Shown piece after piece: positions 37,607 through 46,594 of a DNA stretch of 64,000 bases (position 1 is its first letter; each line of letters starts with the position of its first letter). The position numbers and the translations under genes were made by a program. Under the pieces are notes generated by a model. That model made no database searches. It saw only the letters and a program-made list of their open reading frames with translations, and was not told the origin of the DNA. Origin of the DNA: Nostocales cyanobacterium HT-58-2 (GTDB taxonomy: Bacteria > Cyanobacteriota > Cyanobacteriia > Cyanobacteriales > Nostocaceae). The stretch spans positions 4,227,001-4,291,000 of the forward strand of contig CP019636.1 of the NCBI GenBank assembly GCA_002163975.1, given 5' to 3'.

Positions 37607-38920
37607 GTGTTTAACCTGACTTACGAATTCAAGCTAAAGCCAACACAAAATCAAATAGTAATGTTTGAAGAATGGTTAGAAACTCATAGACGGGTTTCTA
37701 ACCATGCTTTAGCCGAACGTAAGGACTGGTATAAGTCTCGTAGTTGTCAGGTGAACGCTTGCAGCCTTCATAGTTGCTATATTATTCCTGCTGACGCACC
37801 TCGTCCAACATTTGCTAGCCAGTGTAAATTTCTTACTGCTGCACGCAAAGAAAACGAGTACTTAAAACGTGTTAATGCTCAATCTTTACAGCAAACATTG
37901 AGAAGGCTTGAAAAAGCTTTTGTGAGTATGTGGGAACAAAATCATGGGTTCCCAAGATTCAAAAAGCCAGGACGAATGCGCTGTTTTTCTTTTCCCCAGC
38001 TAGGCGTGAATCCGCTAAGTGATGGGTTTGTAAAATTGCCTGTTATTGGTGCAGTTAAAATGCGTCAATCGCGTTCAATTCCAGATGGTGGAGTAATCAA
38101 GCAAGCACGTGTAGTCAAGCGTGTCTCTGGGTGGTATGTGATGTTAACTGTCCAATGGGATGTCAGCACACCTCAACCCATGCCCTCCGGGTTCGCACTC
38201 GCCTACGGAGGGAAACCCTCTCCGAAGTTTCCTCAACGGGGGGAACCCCCGCACGGAACTTCTCTCTGCAGCGCTGTCTCACCACGGGGTGAAGCAGTAG
38301 GAATTGATGTAGGACTCACAAGCTTTGTTGCAACTTCTAACGGGCTTTTAGTCAAGCGCCCGAGGTTTTTTGTTGATGCCGAACGCAAGCTGAAATTTCT
38401 GCAACAGCGCGTCAGTAGAAAACGTATTGGCTCGAATAATTGGAAAAAAGCACAGAAGAAAGTTGCTTCGTTGCATGAGTACGTTGCTAACTGTCGCAAA
38501 GACTGGCATCGAAAGCTATCTCACCAAATCTGCAACAATGCTGGAATGGTGTTTGTTGAGGATTTGAATTTGGTCGGGTTATCCCGTGGGATGCTGGGTA
38601 AGCACTGCCTGGATGCAGGGTTTGGTCAGTTCTTCAATATTCTTGAACAGACTTGTTTTAAGCGTGATGTTTATTTCCAAAAAGTGGATAGTCGCAAAAC
38701 AAGCCAAATCTGTCCAAGTTGCGGTGTCCAGACAGGCAAGAAGGAACTTTCAGAGCGTACTCATGTTTGTTCAAATTGCGGCTATACAACTGATAGAGAT
38801 GTGGCAGCAGCTCAAGTAGTCGCAATACGCGGACTTGCAGCCGTAGGGCATACGGTCAAGATGCTTGCCGAGGGTAAATTCGTTGGAATCCCTGTGACGC
38901 AAGAATCTTCGTCCTTGTAG
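37607..38920 (+). CDS. tnpB: TnpB, RNA-guided endonuclease of an IS200/IS605-type element
   Basis: A 437-residue protein starting at a GTG preceded by AGGAGGT. The N-terminal helical domain (LTYEFKLKPTQNQ, then NHALAERKDWY) and an OB-like part are followed by a RuvC nuclease with Asp in GIDVGLTSF (about 230), Glu in VFVEDLNLVG (about 315), a zinc finger CPSCG with CSNCG, and Asp in TDRDVAAAQ. All catalytic residues are present. No tnpA partner is nearby, so the element depends on another copy to move. An unusual stretch of about 34 residues (about 195-228) is encoded by an interspersed palindromic repeat inserted in frame just before RuvC. Downstream, GGCGGAGAGTGTCAA probably marks the right end and the 3' part of the guide RNA. 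Confidence 0.88.
   Translation: MFNLTYEFKLKPTQNQIVMFEEWLETHRRVSNHALAERKDWYKSRSCQVNACSLHSCYIIPADAPRPTFASQCKFLTAARKENEYLKRVNAQSLQQTLRRLEKAFVSMWEQNHGFPRFKKPGRMRCFSFPQLGVNPLSDGFVKLPVIGAVKMRQSRSIPDGGVIKQARVVKRVSGWYVMLTVQWDVSTPQPMPSGFALAYGGKPSPKFPQRGEPPHGTSLCSAVSPRGEAVGIDVGLTSFVATSNGLLVKRPRFFVDAERKLKFLQQRVSRKRIGSNNWKKAQKKVASLHEYVANCRKDWHRKLSHQICNNAGMVFVEDLNLVGLSRGMLGKHCLDAGFGQFFNILEQTCFKRDVYFQKVDSRKTSQICPSCGVQTGKKELSERTHVCSNCGYTTDRDVAAAQVVAIRGLAAVGHTVKMLAEGKFVGIPVTQESSSL
38183..38285. repeat. Interspersed palindromic repeat inserted in frame in tnpB
   Basis: This segment shares CGGGTTCGCA-TCGCCT, GGAGGGAAACCCTC and GCAGCGCTGTCTCACC with the repeats at 13.7 and 54.1 kb, but has an extra inner part containing GGGGGGAACCCCC. 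It is open in the tnpB frame and encodes a Gly/Pro/Ser-rich linker between the N-terminal and RuvC domains. Confidence 0.7.
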
Positions 38921-38973
38921 GGCGGAGAGTGTCAAATCCTCCATTTTTGCATATTGTCAGTATTGAATCAGTA

Positions 38974-40683
38974 TTAGAACAGGAAAGTTGTCCTAATCGT
39001 ACCGATAATTGCGTCAGGATTTTCAGAGTTTTGACCGGGTGAAAGAATCCAAATCACACCAGGCGTAATTGAGATATTGTTATTTAACTGGTATTTATAA
39101 AAAGCTTCAATATGAATAGGTATATCATTCTTTGCATCAAGTGCAAACTCACTTGCATTACCTAAATAAGGCTCGACGCCTACAACAATGCCACCTAAAT
39201 TATTTTTTTTACCAAGATCAGGAAAAGCAAAGGTGAGTGCATAAGTCCAAATATCTCCAGTTCCAAGCTTGACAAACTCAGCATTGATGTAAGAAAACCA
39301 GCCATTGATCGCAAACTGAGGGCTGAATTTGTAAGTAAACTCTACACCATAGGCGTTTACCTTTGATGGGACTGTACCAAAATCAAATCCTCCACCATTG
39401 GCTAAGTTTGTACCAACTGAAGCCAAATTGCTCCCTGTATCAAAAATGGCAAACTTCCGATAAGCATTAATGTAAGTCAGACCAATAGAAAACTGGTCAT
39501 TTGGTGTAAAGGTTAATTGAGCCAAAGCAGCGTAGTTGCCATTAACCAAATCAGAGTTGTCTGCCAAATAGCCAGCAGAAAATGATAAATTTTTACTAAG
39601 TGAGTAAGTAAATCCACCTCCCGATCCCCCTCCAATGAGATAAATAGGATTGTGTTGACCAAAAATTGAAAGAGAACCGGCACCACTGTCGTATCCTTCT
39701 AAATAAGAACTCACAGTAGGTACAAAATCGTAGTGGACTCCTCCAACAGCTGCCACATATCCTTGAGTGTTTTTATCAATTGGGAAAAAGTAAGAGAGCC
39801 AGTCAACATAGATTGAATTATTAGTATTTCCGAAGTTAAAGGTTTGAATACCTTCAACTCCGCCACCTTTCAGATTAAAGATATTTGTGTTACCTGCAGC
39901 AAGACGGATATGTAGTAAATCTTTTCCCGTAAAGCTGTTCTGAATATCTAAACGTACTCTTGCTTGGAAAACGGTACTATTCTTACTCTGTTGGTTAAAT
40001 TCATCAGTGATTGCAAAAACAGCTTCACCAACTAATTTAGCTGTAGGAGAGAAATTTTCTTCTTGTAAAGTGGCTGTCTGAGTCTCGAGGTTATCAACTC
40101 GACCTCGTAAAACAGTAAGTTCTGTGGCAAATTCTTCTTGCAACTTTTTTAAAGTTTCTAAATCTTTTTTCTTGACCAAATTAGAAGTATTTTCGACAAG
40201 CAGTTTGTTTATACACTCTATACATACATTTAAAGTAGCAGCAAATTCGTAACGAGTCAGGGAACGATTTCCTTTGTAAGTTTTGTCAAGATAGCCTGAA
40301 ATGCAACCATAACGTTCCACTAAAGATTGCACGACTTGAAATGCCCAATCTGTTGGTGTCACATCAGATAGTTGGAAAACAGAGTTGATCTGAGCCATTG
40401 GTGCCATCTCTAATGACGGCTTGTCTAAAACAGTTGGTGTAAAATTATTGGCTTGAATAATCTCAGGTTGAGATAATGTAGAATCAAGTGATTTTACAGA
40501 GTCAGTTGGAACAGTTGCAGGAATTGATATTGCGTTTGTTTCAAAAGGTAATGTACTCGACGCGGAGCGATCGCCAGGTGAATGCGCCATTGCTTCTACC
40601 AAAGTTCCATTTGTAACTAAGAATCCACCAAACAGGCTTGTCAAATTAATAATTAAGTTTTTCCAAACTATTTTGGACATCAT
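38974..40683 (-). CDS. SLH-domain OprB-type outer membrane porin (iron-uptake porin group)
   Basis: A 569-residue outer-membrane protein. A hydrophobic N-terminus that can serve as a signal peptide is followed by a spacer and an SLH domain (about 105-165: VTPTDWAFQVVQSLVERYG, NRSLTRYEFAATL), which anchors such porins to peptidoglycan-linked polymer. A coiled-coil (about 170-205) and a beta-barrel of about 360 residues come next, ending in Phe as usual for outer-membrane barrels (TIRTTFLF). It belongs to the SomA/SomB-like porins of cyanobacteria, which let small solutes or ions through. Nested inverted repeats lie upstream. Confidence 0.87.
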   Translation of the reverse strand: MMSKIVWKNLIINLTSLFGGFLVTNGTLVEAMAHSPGDRSASSTLPFETNAISIPATVPTDSVKSLDSTLSQPEIIQANNFTPTVLDKPSLEMAPMAQINSVFQLSDVTPTDWAFQVVQSLVERYGCISGYLDKTYKGNRSLTRYEFAATLNVCIECINKLLVENTSNLVKKKDLETLKKLQEEFATELTVLRGRVDNLETQTATLQEENFSPTAKLVGEAVFAITDEFNQQSKNSTVFQARVRLDIQNSFTGKDLLHIRLAAGNTNIFNLKGGGVEGIQTFNFGNTNNSIYVDWLSYFFPIDKNTQGYVAAVGGVHYDFVPTVSSYLEGYDSGAGSLSIFGQHNPIYLIGGGSGGGFTYSLSKNLSFSAGYLADNSDLVNGNYAALAQLTFTPNDQFSIGLTYINAYRKFAIFDTGSNLASVGTNLANGGGFDFGTVPSKVNAYGVEFTYKFSPQFAINGWFSYINAEFVKLGTGDIWTYALTFAFPDLGKKNNLGGIVVGVEPYLGNASEFALDAKNDIPIHIEAFYKYQLNNNISITPGVIWILSPGQNSENPDAIIGTIRTTFLF

Positions 40684-40711
40684 ATTTTCTCAGCAGAATA
40701 GTTCAGAATAA

Positions 40712-40790
40712 TGTAGGATGGGTTAGCAAAGCGTAACCCATGCTGTCCTTTTCAATTGATACTGTACTCAAAGGAAGACCGCATCCTACA
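40712..40790. repeat. Nested inverted repeats upstream of the porin gene
   Basis: ATGGGTTA (40718-40725) pairs with TAACCCAT (40734-40741), and outside it TGTAGGATG (40712-40720) pairs with CATCCTACA (40782-40790). The inner hairpin resembles a widespread bacterial repeat of the GGATGGGTTAG/CGTAACCCAT kind. It lies between the porin start and the end of the transporter-peptidase gene. Confidence 0.55.
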
Positions 40791-40908
40791 AAAAATTTTG
40801 TCTGCCTACTTCAGTTCTCAAGAAGAAATCAGCTATACAGAATTCAGTATTCACAATTGAGCCATATTATAAGAGTTAATCGGGATTAACTCTTGACCCT
40901 TGACCGAA

Positions 40909-43062
40909 TTACAGACGTACTAAAGATAAATCCCCCACATTGACTCCCACTAATTGGTTTTCGTCATTAAAGAAGGCAAATGTACAAATCTTGCACGCAA
41001 CCTTTGGAATTGAAATTGTGCCAATGAGGGTCTTATCAGATTGCCATCGCCCTACATACCGTGCCGATGCAAGCCGAGGATAAAACGAACTGCAAAATTG
41101 GTAAGCTAGCAAGCGCACACCACTGACAACCATACTAATTGGCAAGTAGTCAAACCATTGCTGTCCAGCCTGACGTGCCAGAGGTAGTCTTGGAATTGCG
41201 AGAAATAACAATGCCAACCAAGGATCTTCACCGTCCAGTCGGTGGAATATGAACCTGTTCTCATCACGGCTATAGAACAGTTTTGCCTTCCCAGAGTCTA
41301 GGTAAAACGAGCCATCAGCCGCCATGCGTACAATCACGGCGAGTTGACCAATCGCCCGCCCCTTTTGAGTGATACTAAAGTGGAGTTGAGAATCGAGAGG
41401 TAAGGAAAATGCTTGCGCAAGTTCGCGTTCAGGAGTCGCAGGCTCCAGCACAGCATTTACCCCTGGTGTTCCCTCACCACAAAACTCCCCGTTAACTATA
41501 AGGTTGGCAAAATTAAAGGGAACAGTGGCTGCACCTAGTACTGGCGTAAGTTGCACTTGGATATGAATGTGGGGCTGGGGTGAGTACCCGGAGTTCCCAC
41601 AACGTCCCAGCAAGGCTCCTGGCTCAATGCGATCGCCTGGTTTCACTACAATACTGTTTTGGGCAAAATGGGAAATTTCAACGTAAAAGCCTCGCTCATT
41701 GTACAGTATCACATGGTTTCCCCAGTTATGCTCTTGATCTACCTTGCCAATTTCACAGTCTGGCAAGTCGTGCACAACCTGAACCACCCAACCACGAATG
41801 GGTGAGAGCACGGGTTTTTGAAAGGCGTAGTAATCAGTTAACTGTAAGCCACTATCTCGATAAGTCAGACCCTGCTCATCCTGGATGACAAAGTCATAGG
41901 CATATCGCCAGAGTCCTTGATGAGTCCATTGTCCGTCAAAGCCCTGCCAAACCACCCAACATCCTGCAAAAGGTAAAGTCAGCAGGCGACCACTACTGCC
42001 CTGATATCGCCGCCTTGCGGTCAATTCGTAATCTAGAGTTTTTTCTGGTGAGGATTGAGGATACCGTGCTAGCAACTGATGCCCCACAAGACCCAACAGA
42101 TACAACAACAATAAAGTGACTAGATTGTAGGGGAACGCATGTACTGGCAACGCCACTGCTGCCCAGAAGACACTGACAGCTTGACCGAGTAAGGCTGCTA
42201 ACGCGACACCAATAGCTGCAATTATATAGCTTTGAGGTGATGGCAGCAAATAATACCCGCCAAGAGCCAGCCCCACTAAAATGAAATTTAAGGCTGCAGG
42301 ATCGTAATAGACATAAGCGAAAGTTCCTGTGAGGATGCCCTGAATAAAGACTCCAAAAGTATAACTAAATACCGCAAGCAAAAACTGAATGCGTGAATTT
42401 AACAACAGTAACAGAGCAACTGCCATGCCAACCCATACATTAGGTAAAAAGAAGATTAACCCCAGTGTGCGTAGGAAGCCCTCAAGGGGTATTGGTAAAC
42501 CAATCGAGTAAGCATGTGCAGGAACAACAGCGTGTTGTAAGCCAGCAAAGCGAAACGCTGCTAAATGGATGCTCCAGCTGACAGCAACGAACGGCAGGCT
42601 CAACACTGGCAGTAAAAAAAAAGTGTACAACACATGGGACAATGTCCACGTCAAGACAAATGCCAATATGCCAGCAGCCGCTGCCAAAAAAAATGATGCA
42701 GCACTGGGGCGGAACAAATAACCAACACTCAGCCCTGCCAGGAGCGGGTTAAACAGCAATGGTCCCTGCACTAGATAGGTCGCAACTTGCGTCACTCTGG
42801 TAAAAATCACTGCCGCCAGCACTCCAAAAAGACCCATAATCAACACCGATGGTTGCAGTAACATGGCAGCCAGTAGCAGTGCGCCAATGGTGCTCCCACG
42901 TAGAAACAGGATTTCAGCAGTAGCTGCACACACGGCAGGCACCAAACGTCGGAGTGTCTGTAACCACTGCATGGTAGCCCACCCTTGCGTTCTTTGCTTC
43001 TGGTTATTTGAGCTCGTCAGCTTAAAACGCCCCAGGGCGGATTGATAAAGTACATTCCACAT
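40909..43062 (-). CDS. Urea-transporter-like membrane protein fused to an M23 peptidase domain
   Basis: A 717-residue two-part protein. Residues about 35-340 hold about ten membrane helices arranged as two similar halves, with FNPLLAGLSVGYLF and LNFILVGLALGGYYLLP at matching places as in the urea transporter (UT) family. Residues about 355-540 look like an M23/LytM metallopeptidase: a YAYDFVI Asp region, a PIRGWVV strand, GNHVILYNERGFYVEISHF, and PHIHIQVQL carrying the His-x-His zinc motif. The C-terminal 170 residues are not recognised. M23 enzymes cut peptidoglycan cross-links or glycine-rich peptides. It is the last gene of an operon with a PLP decarboxylase, an ATP-grasp enzyme and a PqqD-like protein. 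Confidence 0.75.
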   Translation of the reverse strand: MWNVLYQSALGRFKLTSSNNQKQRTQGWATMQWLQTLRRLVPAVCAATAEILFLRGSTIGALLLAAMLLQPSVLIMGLFGVLAAVIFTRVTQVATYLVQGPLLFNPLLAGLSVGYLFRPSAASFFLAAAAGILAFVLTWTLSHVLYTFFLLPVLSLPFVAVSWSIHLAAFRFAGLQHAVVPAHAYSIGLPIPLEGFLRTLGLIFFLPNVWVGMAVALLLLLNSRIQFLLAVFSYTFGVFIQGILTGTFAYVYYDPAALNFILVGLALGGYYLLPSPQSYIIAAIGVALAALLGQAVSVFWAAVALPVHAFPYNLVTLLLLYLLGLVGHQLLARYPQSSPEKTLDYELTARRRYQGSSGRLLTLPFAGCWVVWQGFDGQWTHQGLWRYAYDFVIQDEQGLTYRDSGLQLTDYYAFQKPVLSPIRGWVVQVVHDLPDCEIGKVDQEHNWGNHVILYNERGFYVEISHFAQNSIVVKPGDRIEPGALLGRCGNSGYSPQPHIHIQVQLTPVLGAATVPFNFANLIVNGEFCGEGTPGVNAVLEPATPERELAQAFSLPLDSQLHFSITQKGRAIGQLAVIVRMAADGSFYLDSGKAKLFYSRDENRFIFHRLDGEDPWLALLFLAIPRLPLARQAGQQWFDYLPISMVVSGVRLLAYQFCSSFYPRLASARYVGRWQSDKTLIGTISIPKVACKICTFAFFNDENQLVGVNVGDLSLVRL

Positions 43063-43091
43063 GTCTTTAGCTCCGTCCTGTGCTTTGAAGA

Positions 43092-44474
43092 TTACAATTT
43101 AATCATTGGGTTATTAGGGACAGAGACTACCGCTAACCGAGGTGGTAAGTGTTCTCGTCGTTCTAGGTCGCTGAGGTCTTCTGCCGCACGAATCAATTCA
43201 ACGTCGCCTGTTTGAGTTACCAAAACGACATTGGGGCGGTATTCAATGAACTGCAACCATTGCGTGTTGTTGTAAGCACCCACAGTCGAGATGACCAACC
43301 GATCGCCACGTGAGAGCGGAGGGAGTGAAATCCTGTCATCAACAACATCAATATTCATGCACAGTGGTCCGTAAATCACTGAAGGTTCACAGCGACCAGA
43401 AACTGGGTGACCAAGGGCGATATCAAAGCGATACCAAAAGCTCGTGAATAGTAGATTGACACCGGCATCTATGACATAGGCACGGGTACCATCGGGCAGT
43501 TGCTTTGTACCGCACACACGTGTAATAAGCGTCCCGGCCTCATCAATAATCGCTCGACCTGATTCGATAATTAGTTTGGGCGTATGCTCCGGTTTGAGTG
43601 AAGCCCACAGAGCATCACAAATTGCGTCCGCGTATTCCTCAATCGACGGTAGCATGACTTCTACGGCATGGTACATACCTTTGAGACGGCTCCGGGACGG
43701 AAAGCCACCGCCAATGTCGATGTAGTCCATGCGCCAACCATACTTTTGCTCAACCTCATAGCCAAATGCCACCATTTTTTTGACTTGGCGGGCATAGGCT
43801 GCGGGTTCCATGATGAAGGTTCCAATGTGACTATGTACCCCATTCACCCGCAGTTTCCCGCCACTGGCAATGCGCTCGATTGCATTCATTGCTTGACCAG
43901 ATTCCAGATTAAAGCCAAAGCGCGACCAGCAGGGTTGAATTCCAGCATCCAGGTTCAGTCGGATACCCACTGAAATAATCCGATTGAGACGAGTGGCGAT
44001 CGCCTCAAGATCCTCTATTTCATCTAGGTGATCAATATTGATAATCACTCCATCACGCACAGCTGCTTCCAACATGGCAAACGGTTTGTGCGGTCCGTTG
44101 AGAATGATTTGGTTTCCTGGAATACCCAATGCTTTAGCTTTGTCGTACTCCATTTTTGAAACTAATTCAGCGATCGCACCTTCTTGATGCAGAATGGCAC
44201 AAATTGCTTTCAAATAGTTAGTCTTGTACGACCAGCCAAAAGTCACATCCGGGTAACGCGTAGTGAATGCATTGCGGATGGTGCGGAACTTACGACGTAG
44301 TGTCTGTTCTGAATAGACAAACAGTGGTGAGCCGAACTGCGCGACCAAATCGTCGATTGGGACATCTGCAATCTCTGTTTTCACCTTACGGTGCAACAGG
44401 GTGTTACCTGCAAACTTGTTCATCAATCCGCTGTGTAGTTTTTGAATGACGGGTCTTTCATACTGAGTCAGCAT
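43092..44474 (-). CDS. LysA-like PLP-dependent (fold III) decarboxylase
   Basis: A 460-residue enzyme of the alanine-racemase/ornithine-decarboxylase fold. Lys84 in FGWSYKTNYLKAI should bind PLP. Other family features are HSHIGTF, the phosphate-binding loop DIGGGFP, the ESGRAI segment and YGPLCMNID near the C-terminal active-site Cys. Diaminopimelate decarboxylase is the nearest familiar enzyme, but the N-terminal 35 residues are extra and the neighbours are not lysine genes. It starts only 3 bases after the ATP-grasp gene. In other pathways such decarboxylases act on amino acids tethered by an ATP-grasp ligase, which would fit here. The true substrate is unknown. Confidence 0.82.
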   Translation of the reverse strand: MLTQYERPVIQKLHSGLMNKFAGNTLLHRKVKTEIADVPIDDLVAQFGSPLFVYSEQTLRRKFRTIRNAFTTRYPDVTFGWSYKTNYLKAICAILHQEGAIAELVSKMEYDKAKALGIPGNQIILNGPHKPFAMLEAAVRDGVIINIDHLDEIEDLEAIATRLNRIISVGIRLNLDAGIQPCWSRFGFNLESGQAMNAIERIASGGKLRVNGVHSHIGTFIMEPAAYARQVKKMVAFGYEVEQKYGWRMDYIDIGGGFPSRSRLKGMYHAVEVMLPSIEEYADAICDALWASLKPEHTPKLIIESGRAIIDEAGTLITRVCGTKQLPDGTRAYVIDAGVNLLFTSFWYRFDIALGHPVSGRCEPSVIYGPLCMNIDVVDDRISLPPLSRGDRLVISTVGAYNNTQWLQFIEYRPNVVLVTQTGDVELIRAAEDLSDLERREHLPPRLAVVSVPNNPMIKL

Positions 44475-44477
44475 ATT

Positions 44478-45521
44478 TTATAGTTCTCCCAAGGTCACCA
44501 GAGTTTGTAGAGGTGTTGCGTCTGTTACCATCTCGTACGTGTAACGCATGAACAATTTGCCCGCCTCGTAGGAAGACACAGAAGGTAAAGGCAATCCAAG
44601 TGCTGCCCGTACCAAGCGTGCGGGAAGATTAACACCCACCCCAGTTGCAAAGTAAGTCCACGCTGGAAAGCGCGGATTGATTTCAATCAGATGAATCTTG
44701 CCGTTAAAATCAGCAATGCACTCTAACTCAAAAGGTCCCTTCCAGCGAGTATGCTGCAAGAATGCGTCCGCCACCTGTAATAAGCCAGGATGATGGATAG
44801 TCACACCACTCCAGATTTTGCCAAGTTCGGTTACTAACATCTTTTTGGTTGCCACCAGACCCAGATGGCTCCCTTCGCCATCTCCAATTCCTACCAGATT
44901 TACCTCAGTACCGCTGACAATTTTCTGAACGATAATTGGATAGCCGCACTCTGTTGCTAACTGATGGAAGCGTTGCAGTGCTTCTTGTTCGGTCAATACC
45001 CAGTACGCCCTATGATAAGGACCCTTGATGATCAACGGCAACTTGAGTGATGCGATCGCCTCATGCAGTTCTTGGCTCGAGTTCACCGTGAGTGTTGGCG
45101 GTGTCTGAACACCAAATGCGTCCGCGACTTCCGTTAGTCGTGCCTTGTTGCGTAGGGCAAATTGCTCTCGTGTGGGCAGATAAGTCTGGATGCCCAACGA
45201 TTCCAACTCCTTCGCACACCGGATGTAAAGCGGCAATTCCACATCAAGATTAGGAATCACGCAATCTAATCCTACCTGCTGTTGGATCTGCTGCAACCGC
45301 TCAATAAGAACCTCAGGTTCTGAGGAGGGATACGGCATGAGGTAACGACGATCAAACAGCCAATCCATATACAGTCCTGGCTCCATCGCATCGTAAGCAA
45401 GTCCAATCAATTGGGTTGGCAATTGATTATCCTCGCGCAGGCTGCGGGCAATGCCTGTACCAGGACCGGGATTATCAACTGCATTGATTCCTGTGATGGC
45501 GATTGTGAAAGGTTTCATCAA
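44478..45521 (-). CDS. ATP-grasp ligase
   Basis: A 347-residue protein with a preATP-grasp Rossmann half (about 1-110; ITGINAVDNPGPGTGIARSL) and an ATP-grasp half (about 115-310) with LPLIIKGPYH, IVQKIVSGTEVNLVG and HLIEINPRFPAW, the last being the Mg/ATP-binding Glu-x-Asn-x-Arg motif. These enzymes join a carboxylate to an amine through an acyl phosphate. Its ATG overlaps the PqqD-like gene stop by 4 bp. A copy of residues about 98-158 lies as a fragment at 58957-59135 next to the lanthipeptide precursors. The substrate is unknown. Confidence 0.85.
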   Translation of the reverse strand: MMKPFTIAITGINAVDNPGPGTGIARSLREDNQLPTQLIGLAYDAMEPGLYMDWLFDRRYLMPYPSSEPEVLIERLQQIQQQVGLDCVIPNLDVELPLYIRCAKELESLGIQTYLPTREQFALRNKARLTEVADAFGVQTPPTLTVNSSQELHEAIASLKLPLIIKGPYHRAYWVLTEQEALQRFHQLATECGYPIIVQKIVSGTEVNLVGIGDGEGSHLGLVATKKMLVTELGKIWSGVTIHHPGLLQVADAFLQHTRWKGPFELECIADFNGKIHLIEINPRFPAWTYFATGVGVNLPARLVRAALGLPLPSVSSYEAGKLFMRYTYEMVTDATPLQTLVTLGEL

Positions 45522-45763
45522 TTATCCTCTGTTAGTCCCAAAGCGTTGAGTTGCTGGCAAAAGTCTGCTATGTCGCGTTCTGCTATGCTCTGTTGGATGT
45601 CAAACCGACTGCAAAGAAACTGCACAATTTGTTGCTGAGTTTCGCCGTGTCTTAGCCGTTGCAAAACTAGCTGACCACAATGGTTTAACATAAAGCTTTC
45701 ACCTGTCGCAAAGTCAAAAGCAAAGCCATCTTTGGTAACTGTTAGTGATTCAAATACTGGCAT
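45518..45763 (-). CDS. PqqD-like small protein
   Basis: An 81-residue protein; the ATG at 45763 with AAGGA five bases upstream is chosen, and the open frame beyond it lacks homology and passes through repeat-like sequence. The segment TVTKDGFAFDFATGESFMLNHCGQLVLQ with the following helical half is the PqqD-family winged-helix pattern, including the NHCGQLVL helix. PqqD proteins bind a leader peptide or act as carriers for a modifying enzyme. It is the first gene of the operon, overlapping the ATP-grasp gene by 4 bp, so it may present a peptide to the ligase and decarboxylase. Confidence 0.75.
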   Translation of the reverse strand: MPVFESLTVTKDGFAFDFATGESFMLNHCGQLVLQRLRHGETQQQIVQFLCSRFDIQQSIAERDIADFCQQLNALGLTEDN

Positions 45764-46594
45764 CCGTTCCTTGGTTATGTTAGTTATGTTGCAAAAACTT
45801 GTTGAGGACAAAATATCCGTAGCAATCAGATTGGGTTGTCCACCCAGGTCAAAAATTTGGGCAACAAAGTTGACCGAAGAAGACGTGGGAGTTGCAGGAG
45901 ACGCGGCGATGCGGAGAGGAGCCTGTGTCTTCCGTTCGGAGCGAATGTCTGTTTCATGAGTGGATTGCGTACCTTTGGTAGGGCATAAAAGTTGCCTATC
46001 ATACGAGGACACCGTACATCTTTAACGTTCGACATCTGTATGGTAGGGTTTGTCTGGGTTCAGTGAATCGCTCTAAGCTCCCAAAAGTACTTAGGACTTA
46101 AGTACTAAAAATAACTCTAACTTTAGTACCAACTTTCTTCGCGCATAGTAGTGTTAAACCGAGCAGCACAATCTCTAGCGGAGTTTTGCGATCGTCTTTC
46201 ACTTTGCTGGATTGAAGGAGCCGAGCAAAGTAAAAGCGGATTGCAAATACGGTTGTAAAGCCCATGAGAAAGACAATCTTGCAGGTCATCTCCAACATCT
46301 TCCAATCCTCGATATAACGCTTGCGTACTAATTTTATAGGTTTCAGCTGTTCAAACCCACATTCTGCAGGTGACGCAGAGATAATTGACGCCTAATGTGA
46401 ATTAAATCGGCAGAAATCAATCCCTTGTCTGTACAAATATCACTATGTTGAACTGTCTGTAGAATACCCTCAAATGCCTAAGTTCTAGTACTGCTAAGGG
46501 GGATGCCTTAGCGATGAATGCTTTATTACAAATTGTAGGCACACTCAAATCACTGAGCAGCGCCTTCATATGAGCTTCTATGCAAAAGATACCT
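45764..46594. other. Gene-poor region with remnants upstream of the PqqD operon
   Basis: No intact gene seen. It includes G/C-rich repeat-like words near 45875-45925 (GAGACGCGGCGATGCGGAGAGG), a membrane-protein remnant on the minus strand (46098-46298), and further degenerate coding-like sequence near 46340-46500 that I could not identify. The promoter of the PqqD operon must lie here, but I see no clear one. Confidence 0.4.
46098..46298 (-). pseudogene. Remnant resembling an isoprenylcysteine methyltransferase N-terminus
   Basis: A 66-residue frame with one hydrophobic helix followed by KVKDDRKTPLEIVLLGLTL, which resembles the N-terminus of bacterial ICMT-like membrane methyltransferases (helix, then DDRKT-LEK-LL). 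Nothing of the catalytic part follows, so it is probably a decayed fragment. Weakly supported. Confidence 0.35.

Noticed and set aside
43092..44474. LanD-type decarboxylase belonging to the lanthipeptide cluster
   Set aside because: LanD enzymes are small flavoproteins; this is a PLP fold-III decarboxylase and sits in a separate operon.
43092..44474. Simple lysine-biosynthesis gene lysA
   Set aside because: The sequence is in the LysA superfamily, but the neighbours (ATP-grasp, PqqD-like, transporter-peptidase) and the extra N-terminus argue for a specialised role.
45764..46012. A longer N-terminus for the PqqD-like protein
   Set aside because: The upstream frame is repeat-like and the ATG at 45763 has a proper ribosome site exactly where the homology begins.
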